This document shows, piece after piece, positions 12,124-24,382 of a DNA stretch of 64,000 bases. A program made the position numbers and the translations under genes. The notes beneath the pieces are model-generated. The model did not search any database. It was given only the letters and a program-made list of their open reading frames with translations, and had not been told where the DNA came from. The stretch spans positions 15,252,001-15,316,000 of the forward strand of contig CP075493.1 in assembly GCA_021613535.1 (NCBI GenBank), read 5' to 3'. The stretch is from Adineta vaga (Eukaryota; Rotifera). The first letter of the stretch is position 1. Each line of letters starts with the position of its first letter.

Positions 12124-14587
12124 CTATTGTTTTCCATGAATATGTTCTTCGACCTCTTTTAGAAATACTTGCACATTAGGATGATCAGATCCGAAAGTAC
12201 GAATAATGAAGTCAGCTGCGTCCAATTCATGTATTACTATAGTTCTATCGTATCCATAGAGGCTTTCACAAGTTGCTGCTATATTCTCTCGTAATGCTGC
12301 TAAAGCTGGATGATGATACGAAAGGGATTGTTGCTGAATTTTGCGTGCCTTCTCAAAATTGAGAAGTGCAACTGAATACTCTCCCATCGCATTATACACT
12401 GAACCAATATTAATGTACATATTTGCTGTATTTGGATGATTTGGAGGCAGCGTTGTTAGTTGAATTTCAAGCCCCTTTTCGAAATGTGAAAGTGCCATTG
12501 GATACTCTTTCATTGTTGTGTATAGTGTGCCAATGTTGTTATGCGATATCACCAGTTCAGGATGGTTGGTAGTAAGAGACTGTCGCTGGATATCGATTGC
12601 CCTCTCAAAGTGCAACCGTGCATTTGCATAGTCTTTCATTGATTGATGTATTGAACCAATGCTATTCAATGAGTTAGCTATCAGATAATGATTTGACGGA
12701 AGAATTTTTTGCCGTATATGTAACGCTTTCCTAAAATGAATGAACGCAATTGAAAGTTCTCCCATGTGATGGTACGATATACCAATATTATTGTGAAACG
12801 AAGCGACATCAATGTGATCTGGTGGACTAGACCTTTCATAAATATCAAGTGCATTTTTGAAATGAGAAAGTGAATTTGAATATTCTCCCATCGACTGATA
12901 TGTCAAACCGAGGTTATTATATATAGCACCTAGTTCGGGATGACAAGATGGTAGATGATTTTGCCATATATTGAGTGCTTTTTCAAGGTATGAAACTGCA
13001 TTGAAATACTTTCCCATCATTTGATACAAAAGACCAATGTTATTATATGTTGTTACCAGCTTTTGATGATCAGCTGAAAAGTGATTCTGCAGAATTTCCA
13101 ACCTCTTTTCAAAGTTCAAGAGTGCAGTTGGATAGTCTCCAAGAGTCATATACACACTTCCAACGTTATTATATGCTGTAGACAGAGCACCATACTCAAG
13201 TTTAGGAGAATTCTTCTCTAAATCAAGTATCTGCTGAAAATATAAAAGTGCAGTGTTGTGAGCTCCTTTTTCCTTCATAATAATGCCGAGTATGTTATAA
13301 ATACTTGTTCTATAACACACATGATTGTTAGAATTTGAAGTAAGTATCGCTTTGCATATATTCTGGGAATTTTCTAAATCGCCCATTTTATACGTTAAAA
13401 GTGCAAGTTGCATCCAACCTGATTCTTGTTCAATCTCTTCTCGTATATACTTAGTGAGTTTCTTTAACTGTTGATCATTATCACTTGTTGATGTAAGTAC
13501 TATTTCCCACAGTCGATTTTGAATGTGTCTCACCTCACTAATTCGAAACACTGTATGCATAGAAAACAAAATCTCCTTCTCCATATCCAGATAATAACTG
13601 ACGTTATTCAACGCTGCAAATGAAATCGTCGAAATTAGCGGTTCAATTTCCATTTGAAAAAGAATACCCGTAAATTCAGGATCTTCTTGGATACTGTCAG
13701 CGCGCGCATATGCAATGTGTCGATCTGTACTTGTCGACAGGAAGCTATTAAATGAGAGAAGACTTCCAATGCTGTTTTTAATCTTTTCAAATTCAGCGTT
13801 CAACATGCCTTGACCTCGATAAACTGTCAAATGATTTTGATAATTCATTGCCGAGTGCAACTGTTCAATCTGATTATGAAGATCTCGAACAAAAAAAGCC
13901 CATTTTGATAATAATTTCGAGGTTCTGTGCACGAAGTGCTTTGTTAAGCATTGTAAAAATAAAACAATCTCGAGTGTACCACCATATAGACATTTTTGGA
14001 TTGTACGTCTGTTCAAATTCATCAAGTACCTTTAGCGCTTCGTTATTTTCAGCATTATGTCTTCGACAAAAGTCAATAAATTCTTTCTTTGCTGTTTTAT
14101 CGTACTCAATTCTAACAAGAATTTCTTTTAGTAATTGTGAATACATATACGATTGGTTAAGTTGATTTAAGCCGATGGTAGTAGTTGGTACAGAAATGAC
14201 ACTGATAGGTGTCAAATTGATATGCGCTCTGTGAACATTTTGTATTAAGTCAATACATAGCGATGTGATATCGTAAAAGAAGCCCTTTATTTTGCAATAA
14301 GTTGTGGTCCTTTGTCCATGCATTGACTTCCTGTTACAAAACACATAAATAGCATATAGTTGTGGTATGTCTTGGATAAGAGGTACGATCTGTTCAGTCA
14401 AATCACTACATACAATCAAAACAACATTATCACTTTTAATGTTCGTGAGATTGTCAATGCATAGATCAAGATCAACGAACGTTTTTAACGATTTCACAAC
14501 CGATCGAATTTGAACAACGGAACATCGATAATCTACAGTCGTTGTATCAATATTTGGATCAAGCCAAAATGTGATGAAATTTGCCAT
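12124..14587 (-). CDS. Arginine-type ADP-ribosyltransferase with C-terminal TPR array, frameshifted
   Basis: Two overlapping minus-strand frames form one gene. The first (14587 down to about 13898) starts MANFITFWLD and is an N-terminal domain commonly joined to this enzyme type in rotifers. The second (about 13890 down to 12124) carries the ART domain: catalytic Arg in TVYRGQG (codon near 13818), the S-T-S strand, and the E-x-E motif EKE (near 13575), so the R-S-E triad is complete. About nine to ten 42-residue kinesin-light-chain-like TPRs follow. The frames meet at a run of seven T on the coding strand (13891-13897). Six T would keep one frame, so this is a one-base slip: mutation, assembly error or recoding. 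The enzyme type transfers ADP-ribose from NAD to protein arginines; the TPRs probably select partners. No intron is seen. Confidence 0.82.
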
Positions 14588-16183
14588 GATACGTTGCCTA
14601 TTGATGTCTTAATATTCTTTTTAATAGTTAGAAATCAATCTAAAATGCTAGTCTATATATTATGTCCTTGATTTAGGAAATCGACAAAGTCATTGTATAT
14701 ACAGTTTTTTGCAGGCCTATTTCAAGTCAAAGTAGAGCAGTAGTAAGTTAAGGCAGGTACTCTCTTACCCCTAATGCATCGATCACAGTTAGAGTTATCA
14801 CAAAATAGTGTGCCATTCGACATCAAAACGATGAAGGACTTCTAACGTTTGATTCTGTCTGTGAAATAGGAACCGTCAATCATACTAGACTATGTTTATT
14901 ATACGGTGAGCTTGCTGGTGCGCTATCAATATCGAAGAATAACATATACTTAGTGATGTTAGGGAGGAGAATTTTGACAAAAATTTATTGTGAAAGTATA
15001 GCCGTCTAATAGAACATACAAGATGAGAAAAACGACATATGATGCGTATAAAATGCATATTTAAAACTGTAATCAATGTGCTTCTTTGCAACTAAAACAA
15101 GAGAAAAAAACACCATCATTCCGTCCTCTTTTCAAACACGTGTTTTTACTGAAATAAAGACGGCCGCAACACTTACGCGTTGAAACATTTACAACACATT
15201 CGCATGGATGGCTTTTGATTATTTCAGACGTAGTATATGAATCATTTGTAAGAAAGACGAGGGTGTGGATGTAGGTGAGGGTTTTTTCATTCATCACCCT
15301 CACCCACATCCTTAAGTTTGATTTTGATTGATGTATATATATTTTTGTAGTGTAATCCTGCGCTCTCTTACATATAGTCAAGAAATTTTTTTCTATTCAT
15401 GTATCTTTCATTAAAAATAAATGTTCTGTTATCTTCTTTCTTTTTTAGTAGGGTTTCGATCATATATTAGTTGTTAGATGTACGATAACTTTCTACATAT
15501 ATTCAACTTTTTCTTTCAATTAAACCGATAAGATACAACAAACTTTTTCAATAAAAAACAAAAACAGTGGAAAAATTATGCAAATTTGAATAAACCAAAT
15601 AAGCTGAAGGGTTTAAACGTCTCGTCAATTTAGTTGACGTTGCCATCACCATTTGTTTAACCAACATCTTATATGACTGCTGAATAATATAATAATGAAA
15701 GAAAATCAGTAACAAAAATTAAATTTAGACAAAATTTAAATGAAAAAAAGGAAACAATCAAGTGAAAACCTTTATTTTGTCTTAATTTAAGTTTCGTAAA
15801 CAATTTTTTAAATCTTGTAATTAATTTTATAATCATCATTCAACTTATATATAGTATTATAGAAATAAACACGTTTAATACTGATAAAACAACAATTTTT
15901 TCAGTCGAGGATCAAGCGAGTCCCCCTCGACGAGCATGATTTATATTAATAGCACCAACATTATATTATACATGTATATGGATAATAATGACAACAAAAA
16001 TTTGTAACAGAAACAAATGTAACAATTTTCATTCGAATACCATGACAAATAATTTACCTATAAATAAAATCAATCCATATTTAACTCAATCGAAAGAAAA
16101 TAATGATATACAACAAACAAATAGATCAATCAATCTCGAACTGCGAATTCTAATCTTAACCAAATAATTTATTTACAATTTAA
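14588..16183. other. Intergenic, gene-poor
   Basis: AT-rich DNA with hairpin 4 (15259-15316) and a short GC-richer stem GTCGAGG...CCTCGAC (15904-15933) just before the retroelement remnant. No gene is supported; the open frames at 14885-15381 on the minus strand have no recognisable domain and one spans the hairpin. Confidence 0.5.
15259..15316. repeat. Telomere-like hairpin 4
   Basis: G-rich arm GAGGGTGTGGATGTAGGTG, AT-rich loop, C-rich arm CACCCTCACCCACATCC. Lies upstream of the minus-strand ADP-ribosyltransferase gene. Confidence 0.8.
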
Positions 16184-16868
16184 TGATGTATATCCAAAAC
16201 AACTTATTGAAATGTACAACAATAACTTAATGAACAATTTGAATAACAACAATATTCTTAACCATTTTAACAATGACCTGAATAGTCTTGATAATATGCC
16301 AAATAACAATTGTATCCCCATAACAACAACCTTAATGACTTTAAATATTTGAATATTGATTTTATTAATAATAATATTTCGAACACTAACACTGATATTA
16401 CTGATAACTGTATTAATAATTTTAATCAAATTAATAACAAGCATAATAATACAATTAATATTGTTTAAAGTTATTTAGGCAATGAATCACAAATTTATGA
16501 AAGCTTATCAACTAAATTAGTTAGAAAAATGAATCTAAAGCTAAGAATTATATTCAAAAAGAACAAAACAGTAGGTAATTACTTACTTAAGAATGTAAAA
16601 GGAAGCAATCCCAATCCTAGTCGAGTAGGAGACCAAATTAAGTATAGTATCTGTGAGAAAACTTATATCGGACACACTGGACAAATAGCAAAAGAAAGAG
16701 CTCTACAACATATCAACAGCATTACTAGTAAGAATATTACAATCTCTAGTAATCTGGCGATTCATACTAAGAACAACTTATCATATATTTAACTTTGAAG
16801 ATGTCATCATTCTAACAATTGAAAACAATGAGAAGAAAAGAGAAATCAAAGAAACTTCAATATCCTAG
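16184..16868 (+). mobile_element. Penelope-like retroelement remnant (GIY-YIG end)
   Basis: The frame at about 16500-16792 reads KLRIIFKKNKTVGNYLLKN then C-E-K-T-Y-I-G-H-T-G, followed by L-x-x-H. This matches the linker and GIY-YIG nuclease C-terminus of Penelope-like elements. A frameshift near 16780 moves the final segment (IFNFEDVIILTIENNEKKRE, stop at 16868) to another frame. Upstream (16184-16460) is Asn-rich low-complexity sequence in shifting frames. No reverse transcriptase core is recognisable, so this is a 5'-truncated, decayed copy. Endonuclease-bearing Penelope elements differ from the nuclease-less Athena type known at bdelloid telomeres. Confidence 0.7.
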
Positions 16869-17430
16869 AAAATGAAAAATAGCGTCAATGAAATCTCTTT
16901 TAGAACATGCGTATTTTAATATAATTTTAACATAATTACATTTGTATCCATTATATCAATATATTAATAAATCTTTCTATAGATTTACATGATAATAATG
17001 CGTGATCAGTATTGAAAGCTTGTCAATTATGAAAAACTTCTTTTTTTGTTTTCTACTTTATTTTTTGGTTTTTTAAAAACTCTTTCTATATCCCTAAATT
17101 GAATCCCATAAGACATGAAACGGAATTCGTCGGAATTCAGAATTTTAGGATTCCGCTCATTTCCCCTTGCAAGATGTGCAACTTTTTTTGAGTACAGCCG
17201 CATTTATTTATGTAATTGTATCTGTGTATGTGGAGACATTTTACGAAAACATAGAAGCTGATCCTCTTGATAGAGTAGAGGTTGATGTGTTTTTGAGAAT
17301 TTTATCTCTATTCGAAGTCAAACTAGGCATTTATTTATTGAAACGATCTAAACTAAACTCAATTTTCATCAGTTTATTTGTTTTTCAATTTGATGAATTT
17401 TCTGCGAAAGGGTTCGCTCGTTCTACAGTC

Positions 17431-19392
17431 TTATTTGTCGGCCTGATCTTCTTCCAGTGCATGATCCTGTACGACGTCTAACATTGCTTTCTTCTTCAGT
17501 TTGGCAATTATATCCATACGATTCTCACGTTCGATACGTTTGCTTGTGATACGCTCAGGATAACCACGAAGAAACATATTGGTGACGTGCTATAAATGGA
17601 GAAATACAAGTTAACATATAGAACAATAAAGACAATGGTGAAGAAAAGTGCACTGCTTCACTAAAGTCGTTACTATCATGAGTGATAACAGTCTGTCCGT
17701 ATATCGTACTTGTAATTAGTCCGGTTGGAGTTTCCTGATCAATCAGTCACAAATCATTCTTGATCTGTCTATGAAAGGTTGCTTGTGATACTCGTTTTTC
17801 AGACGCTAACAAATGAATCTACTGGAATATGATACTGAATTCTTCGAGTTAGTAGTCGCTGCTTCAAGTACGTAAAATCTAGATGGTTCAACTGGCAATG
17901 GATGACTCTTGCCAAACAAAAAGTGATTCTAAAAGTTTTCATAACGCCAACCACGAACTTCAAGATCATCTCGATGTGAAAAACGTTTAGTAAAACATTT
18001 CTTAGAAATTCTTTAACATTGATTCTTTTCGTCTCACACGGATGATAAGCGTATGAACTTTTAATTGAGTAGATTAACGATGATTTCATGTTACCTATAC
18101 CGAATAATATCAGTCGAACTTTATAAAAAGATTGTTACTTCCACAAAAACCTTTATTCCTCCCCTATGAAAAATTGACATAAACAAAACTTTTGCTGAAC
18201 AAACTGATGATAGATTCGGATTTTCCATTCTGAATAATTCTTGATCAAACAATGGCTGTTGATGTCTGTGACGATGCTTCTTTGACCTTTGACTTACGAT
18301 ACATTACAGACAAACAAACTCTGTATAATTGTTTTCTGTGTCACACTCTCTTCAGTGGAAAAAACGACAACTTTATCTATTACTTACTTCTCCATAGTGT
18401 ACGAAGTCTGTGGCATCTGTCTTGTTGACTGATTTAATGATTTGCTGAAAATTTGGTTCATGAAAGTATGCAATAGAATACCGCTCTTTTTCAGCACGGT
18501 GTACCTTGTGAGGAGTAGAGAGAAGCACACCATCAGTAAGTAGTTGAAACATGTCGCCCGGAAATACTGTTAGAGCAGACGGGGTTGGTTTAACAAAGTT
18601 CCACTCTACACAATCTTCATACATTCCAGCAGAGGATTCTGACGGCAACCAGTTACGATTACGAATCTCTTTATCAATGGGAGGTCGAATAAACAAACCA
18701 CCAGCGTCGTCTTGCGTAACAATGACGAGAAGCCCATAGTCTGTATGCGAACCAGTTCCACGAGACGACTCAGAAGAAATAGGAGGGTATCGAAGAACAC
18801 GTGCATGATGCCAGCCATCGTTAGCTATAGACTTGAGAGAATTGATATCCGGAAGATTAAGTCCCAGAGAAATGAGTTGCAAGATGCGGTCACCGATAGA
18901 TCCAAGCTTGATCAAAAAGTTCTGAAGAGCCTTCTTGTAGGAAAGACTAGGCCACGGAACGGGACCGTGCCCCGGCCATCTATCTTGTACACGTTTATCA
19001 TTCAGAGACAAATCTTTAACAATAGTAAAAATTTCGCTGTAGTCGGCTTCACCTGCTGTTAATTCCTCTCCACTAGCAATGTAACCTGCAAAAGTGAGAT
19101 CGGACACATATGACATTTTTTCGGCCATAGGGCGTAAGAAGAATTTACGAGACGCTTCCAACGCCAGTTGTGAGGACGTACATACATCTGGAGTACATGC
19201 GACTTGAAACATACCCTGTGTCTTCCACTCTAACACCATAGTTTGGCCCAACTCAATATCTGTTGTATTGCCAACAACTACTGGCGGGATATGAAACGTT
19301 TTTAGATTTGCGATACGGCTGAGTCTACGAGACCATTCAGTTTCATATGCAATTTCACTTGAAGTTGATAAATTGTTCGAATCACCAATCAT
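17431..19392 (-). CDS. Isopenicillin-N-synthase-like 2OG-Fe(II) dioxygenase, two exons
   Basis: Exon 1 is 18388-19392 (335 codons) and exon 2 is 17431-17589 (53 codons with stop). They join in phase 0 across a GT-AG intron of 798 nt, giving 387 aa. Exon 1 has the DIOX-N-like start (FHIPPVVV, G-M-F-Q-V) and the iron/cosubstrate set: H216-T-D218 in GTGSHTDYG, distal His near 295 in STPHKVHR, and R304-Y-S306 for 2-oxoglutarate. Exon 2 supplies the usual tail (HVTNMFLRGYPERIT). Open-frame translation of exon 1 alone would end falsely at the GTAAGTAATAG donor. Substrate is unknown. The family is abundant in bacteria, fungi and plants, so foreign origin is plausible but not shown. The intron is much longer than its neighbours in this window. 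Confidence 0.87.
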
Positions 19393-19581
19393 CCGTTTAA
19401 TCTCGAAAACAAAACATGATACGCTAATTGATCATCACATTTACACATACACACATAAATGTCATATGATTTGGACACCCGAAGAAGAGTCCTTTTTTCC
19501 CGCACAGCAGAATGTCTGAGCGAGGAATATTATTTAAAAGCTTTTATCAGCAAGATGAAAATTATGTAGATATCTTCCCAT

Positions 19582-19602
19582 CTTGAGAGTAGGGGTGTGG
19601 GT
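19582..19602. repeat. Telomere-like half element
   Basis: Single G-rich arm CTTGAGAGTAGGGGTGTGGG, with no C-rich partner within 100 nt. About 190 nt upstream of the oxygenase start codon. Confidence 0.5.
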
Positions 19603-20141
19603 CTGAATGTAAAATAGGCTCAATGTGACAAGAAAGAAGTTTCATACTAAGAGGTAACGAAGTAACAGTCGAAAATCATCCACAATTTGGAATTTTCTGG
19701 ATTATAGGTCTTCCGGCTACATCGTTAATTGTTCCTAACATTCTTTCAAGAGCGGTTCCTTAATTTAAATAGTTCTGAAGGAAACCCCTAGCTTTCCGGT
19801 GTTTCTAAGAAACGGACGAAGAGAAACTTATGAAACTTCCAGGGTAGATAGATGTTGAGTAGTGTAGCAAAAATTGTCCTATACACAAAGTTCTCAGACT
19901 TCATCTTCATGAACTTCCAGAGATCCAAGGTCAAAAACATGTCTAAAGTCCCGTAATTACACAGATTTCGTCTGTTTATTCTGAAATTTTTACTGAAGAT
20001 AGAAGGACACAATCGGCAAGGATAGTGTTTTTTGAAAATTCCAAATACTTTAGACAAGAGAACCAAAATACTGAGCACTTCGCAAAATCTTTAGGTTTTT
20101 CGGATCCTAAAAAATTACATTCTATCCTCTACTCTTAGAAA

Positions 20142-20529
20142 AAGGAGTTTCTCCGAATCCCAAAAATATTCTCTAATAGATCAAAAGCTTCGAAATATTT
20201 AAAAACTTCTAAAAAATAGAACATCAAAATTGACAGAATCCTTTGTAGTTCTACACTTTATCAACACGCAACATCTTTTCTTGCAAAACCAATTATTCAG
20301 ATGTCCAGAGTAAAAAAGAAGAATTTCGCAAGACAAATACAAAATCAATAGCATTTTTTAGGAAACTATCAGCGTTCCGTAGAGAATCTTGTTCTGCCCG
20401 GGGATGAAGTGTAGAACCACTAAGGATTCTGTTGATTTTGATATTCTGTTTTTTGGAACTTTTGCAATATTTCGAAGCTTTCGATCTATTACAGAACAGT
20501 TTTTGGGATTCGGAGAAGCTCCTTTTACT
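20142..20529. repeat. Foldback (MITE-like) element with about 120-bp arms
   Basis: 20142-20259 is an inverted copy of 20407-20529: each reads, from the outside in, GGAG..TTCTCCGAATCCCAAAAA, then AATAGATC, AAGCTTCGAAATATT and a GTTCTACAC end. Identity looks roughly 80-85 percent by eye, with an unrelated spacer of about 147 bp. This is the architecture of a non-autonomous foldback transposon. Terminal motifs and target duplications were not resolved. Confidence 0.72.
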
Positions 20530-21511
20530 CCAGCGCACCTGTCTTGGTCATTACTTATATGTAAAACATGTTCATATATTTATAAAGCGCGTTCCGCGCT
20601 TTAAAAGAGGGTGTTTTGCGTAGTTTTTTCAAACTGCAAATAAATTGAAAGTTAAGTACATCGTAACAAATATAAATAGTTATATTATTATTTAAATACT
20701 GTTTGATAAACGTGAATGATGCTTAAAAACGAACAGCTCGCCAATTGAAAATCTTCAACGAAATATGATAAATAAGTGCCATTCGGGAAATCAAAGATTG
20801 TACAATATCAAATGAATAAATATATTTACTTGAATGAGAAGTTCTTCGTATTAAAACAAAATACAACTCTTTTGAGAATTTACTACATTATGTAGCAAAG
20901 TTAAAACATATCTATAATAGAAAAACTACATCTGCAGGTATCTTGTAGTTTAACATCTTACAGTAATTTTTAATATAACGATCAACGAAAACAATATCTC
21001 TACATCACTACAAATACAGGCGTTTATCTCACCACGCCGTCTTTGCAGTGTCTCCGTATAGCATATGAGGCGTGTTTTCACAGGGAGAGCATTTGAAATA
21101 ACATTCAAAAATAGAAAGATTCTACTGTCGGCAAAGTGGTATTCATATCGTTTATTCATCCATTCTCTTGAGAAGTGGCACCGTTTCGCTATGCACTCTG
21201 AGACGGAAGTAAAAAGGAAAAAACACAATATATAGCCCGTAGTGAGATATTGTTGCGCAAATATATCAAACGAAAATAAAACGCGTCAAGACCGATGCTT
21301 CAAAATTTCGTCTATTTCACCGCACACCCTATTTGCAATCAACGAAAATGTTAATGAACTTTGAAAAAGTTACTATCATATCTTACTATTTCTCTTCGAT
21401 AGAAATGTTTCGCGGAACAACCTACAACCTCCTTCGTCGTTAATAAATCTCTAAAACTACCGCTAGTTTCATAAATCAGTCAGAATGAAAGAGATCTATT
21501 AACTAAATATT

Positions 21512-21932
21512 TTTTTCGTACATTATATGGTGTTGGTGTGCTTTGTGTGTAATATAAGTTGGTTACTTCGAACAAATGACTACTATAGTTACTCTTCATA
21601 CGAATGAACTGTGTTCTTTTTCTCATACATTATATGGTGTTGGTGTTCGTTGTGTGTAATATAAGTTGGTTACTTCGAACAAATGACTACTATAGTTACT
21701 CTTCATACAGATGAACTGTGTTCTTTTTCTCATACATTATATGGTGTTGGTGTTCGTTGTGTGTAATATAAGTTGGTTACTTCGAACAAATGACTACTAT
21801 AGTTACTCTTCATACGAATGAACTGTGTTCTTTTTTCCATACATTATATGACGTTGATGTTCTTTGTGTGCAATATAAGTTGGTGACTTCCTACAAATAA
21901 CTAGTATAGGTACGTTTCATACGGGAATACGT
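21512..21932. repeat. 107-bp tandem repeat, about four copies
   Basis: The motif CATTATATGG (CATTATATGA in the last copy) recurs at 21521, 21628, 21735 and 21842, exactly 107 bp apart. Each unit carries TGTGTGTAATATAAGTTGGTTACTTCG-like sequence and a GAACTGTGTTCTT segment. Copies 2 and 3 are nearly identical; the last is diverged. A minisatellite with no open frame. Confidence 0.88.
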
Positions 21933-22590
21933 TAGTGATTCTTCATATATAGTCGAAACGCTTCACATGCTAAGAGAAAGTGTTCTAATATCTTTTGCAA
22001 GTCACATGCGGTATGGTAGTCAATAGACACAATTGTAGCGATTTTTTTATTTCTGTTCGATTTACTGCATTTGTATGATTTAAATTAGAATGGGTGTGGA
22101 TGAAGAACGCGCTAATTGTACGAATTGTTGTGAAAGTGCTGAAAAAATAGTTTCTGGTATAGAAAAAGCAACTTTTTTTTGAATAAAGTTATTTTGACTG
22201 ACAAGGGAATCTCACCAACTGATACACTCCGTTTAGGCTCATATTTTGCTCATAGACAGGGCTTATAGTGTAGATGAAAATCTTAAAAGAACTCATTCAT
22301 ATGCTCCTTTTTGTGCAGACAAACAAGTACAATACATTTTTATGAAAATGGCTTTACTGTATTTTCTATCTAACTTTTTTTGAACTGACCTTGCGCATAG
22401 TTACTTATTGCAAAAAAGTATAATATTATTGATTCGTCTTTCTAATTTACAGAAAAAAACCAATACACATAGAAAACAAAAACAAAATAAACAACCAAAG
22501 AAACGACTAAGGATTTTGGTGGTTATAACAGTCCAAAAACTGCATGAAGCATAGTTCTTGTTGACACTAAGAATGTCGAATCATCGGTCG

Positions 22591-23250
22591 ATTAAGGCAA
22601 CTTTTTTTCGTAGCATTTATCTATTTGAAATGTAAAGTAGATGTCTTCACATTCTGAAATGGACTGGATCATTGGTTGAAACTCTTTTGAACACATCTGT
22701 GAATGTACTAACGATTGCAACTTGATGAGGTTATTACGTTTGAACAAATTGATAATTATTTCATCTAATCGCACATGATCATATGTACGACGTGTAGTTT
22801 TCTTATGTTGGCGATTCTAACACATCAAAAGGTTGGATTGTCGAGGTAGTTTTCGGTGGAATTAGTCTATATTCAAATGTTTTGATCCTTCATACATTTC
22901 TGGATAAACTTGATATGGTAAACTATCGACTAGCGACAATGTTTCGGATAATAGATTTGGAGATAGGTATTGATTAAGTCAGTAGCTGAACAATGACAAC
23001 GTTTATTTACCAGTTTTAGAACAAGTAATTACAATGTCTTTTGCATGGAACAAGTTCTTTTTGACATTATCACCAATACGCCTTGATGGCTCTTTGAAAC
23101 ACATATAGCAAATTAGGAGACTGTAAGAATTCTATTCGCACAACACGTACATTCACACTCATGATAGTAAAATCGTTTTCGATCCAAATGGAATTGTAAA
23201 GACCTTCTTGTTTTAGACGTACAATACTGAATCGTCGACTTCATACACTT
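22591..23250 (-). mobile_element. Decayed DDE-type transposase remnant
   Basis: Minus-strand fragments in broken frames resemble one transposase: CYMCFKEPSRR..GDNVKKN (about 23100-23050), DIVITCSKTGK (about 23030), ETLSLVDSLPYQVYPE, a P-P-K-T-T-x-T-I-Q-P-F-D-like piece (about 22850-22820), then RRTYDHVRLDEIIINLFKRN and LQSLVHSQMCSKEFQPMIQ (22810-22650). Several stops and frame changes separate them. The order (E-P-S-G-like strand, D-W/S-like strand, T-T-x-x-Q-P-L-D strand) fits the DDE endonuclease superfamily. The family call is from memory. Confidence 0.5.
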
Positions 23251-24176
23251 AAAAATAATAATGGCACACAAGGAAAATAAATCGATGACAGTAAGACTGG
23301 ATGTCCTTCTTCTTGTTTCTGTTGTAGCCGTTTACTCCTGAACATATGCTCTTTTGACTGGTCATCTCATCTGATTAATATTGCTTGAAACTATTCAACT
23401 AACAAGGAACATTATTTGGGTTCAACACTGTGATTTCACTCATTCGTTCAGGATGTGATAAACTTTATTGAGACAGCTAAAACCTAAAACTACTATCGAC
23501 CAGTACTCGTTCTTAGAGTCGTAGTAAGTGTTTTTCTCCAAAATTTAGTGAATATAGGTATACGGGAAAATGCACTATTCGATCTAGGAGCTGTTATAGC
23601 CTATTTAGACCTTGATCGTATGTGATCATTTCGACTTTTTATCTTCTCAATCCTATGTGTTTAATAGTTTTTTTTTCATTCTGTGCATTGAGAGTTCAAA
23701 TTGTTCTATTTATTGTTATCTTTTCTTTGGAAGGTGCAGATTGATTGGTTCATTCAAAAGCTTTCTATAAAAACGCTAAACATAGCTTTTTATTTGTCTT
23801 ATGAAACAGACTCTTTATGCAATAAAGACCTGTGTTTGGAAAAGATTAGAAGAAGAAGGAGCAACAAGTTCTTCCGCAAAATTCAATCAAAATCGTAGTT
23901 TTCGAAAAAAATGTTCTACACACAATTCATCTGCCACACTTTCTGCATTTTATGAATACGAAAAATGGTACAACATATAGTTAGATATCTAAGCTGTTAA
24001 GATTTCAAAATATACTAGCCATCACGATTTAAATGTTTCTTTTTTTCTTTCTATCTATATGGACTGAAGCAAGTTTAACGGTAACAAGACCACTTTATCC
24101 CCAGTTACAAAGTGAGTGTACTTTTTAATTCTCAGATTCGCCGTCCGACTACAATCATAAAATAAATGGCATATAG
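23251..24176. other. No feature seen
   Basis: AT-rich sequence with short open frames and no recognisable protein or repeat. It may include further transposon debris on the minus strand. Confidence 0.4.
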
Positions 24177-24382
24177 ATGGCAGATACCCTTGATTTTTCC
24201 GTAAAAAGCTTTTGAATGCACCAATCAATTACGAATGAGTGAAATCGCAGTGTTGAACCTAAAAAGTCTTTTTCAAAGAAAATGTGTAGATGAAAATTTT
24301 GCTTTTGTTCACAATAATCTATTCGCTGGAAAAATGATTCTCATAAAACAGACAAACAAGATTTGTTGGTTTTACATTTTAG

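Larger units (their letters stand above)
19603..22590. other. Gene-poor repeat-bearing stretch
   Basis: Contains the foldback at 20142-20529 and the 107-bp tandem array at 21512-21932. The open frames at 20293-20623 lie inside the foldback arms and are by-products of it. No other feature is supported. Confidence 0.5.

Noticed and set aside
15073-15381. Minus-strand open frame of 102 codons
   Set aside because: Runs through hairpin 4 and has no recognisable domain.
15904-15933. Possible hammerhead ribozyme linked to the Penelope remnant
   Set aside because: There is a stem, but the CUGANGA and GAAA core motifs are not in the required places.
17167-17481. Plus-strand open frame of 104 codons
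   Set aside because: Overlaps the antisense of the dioxygenase last exon; no family features.
21512-21932. CRISPR array
   Set aside because: Repeats are 107 bp, directly adjacent, with no unique spacers, in a eukaryotic context.
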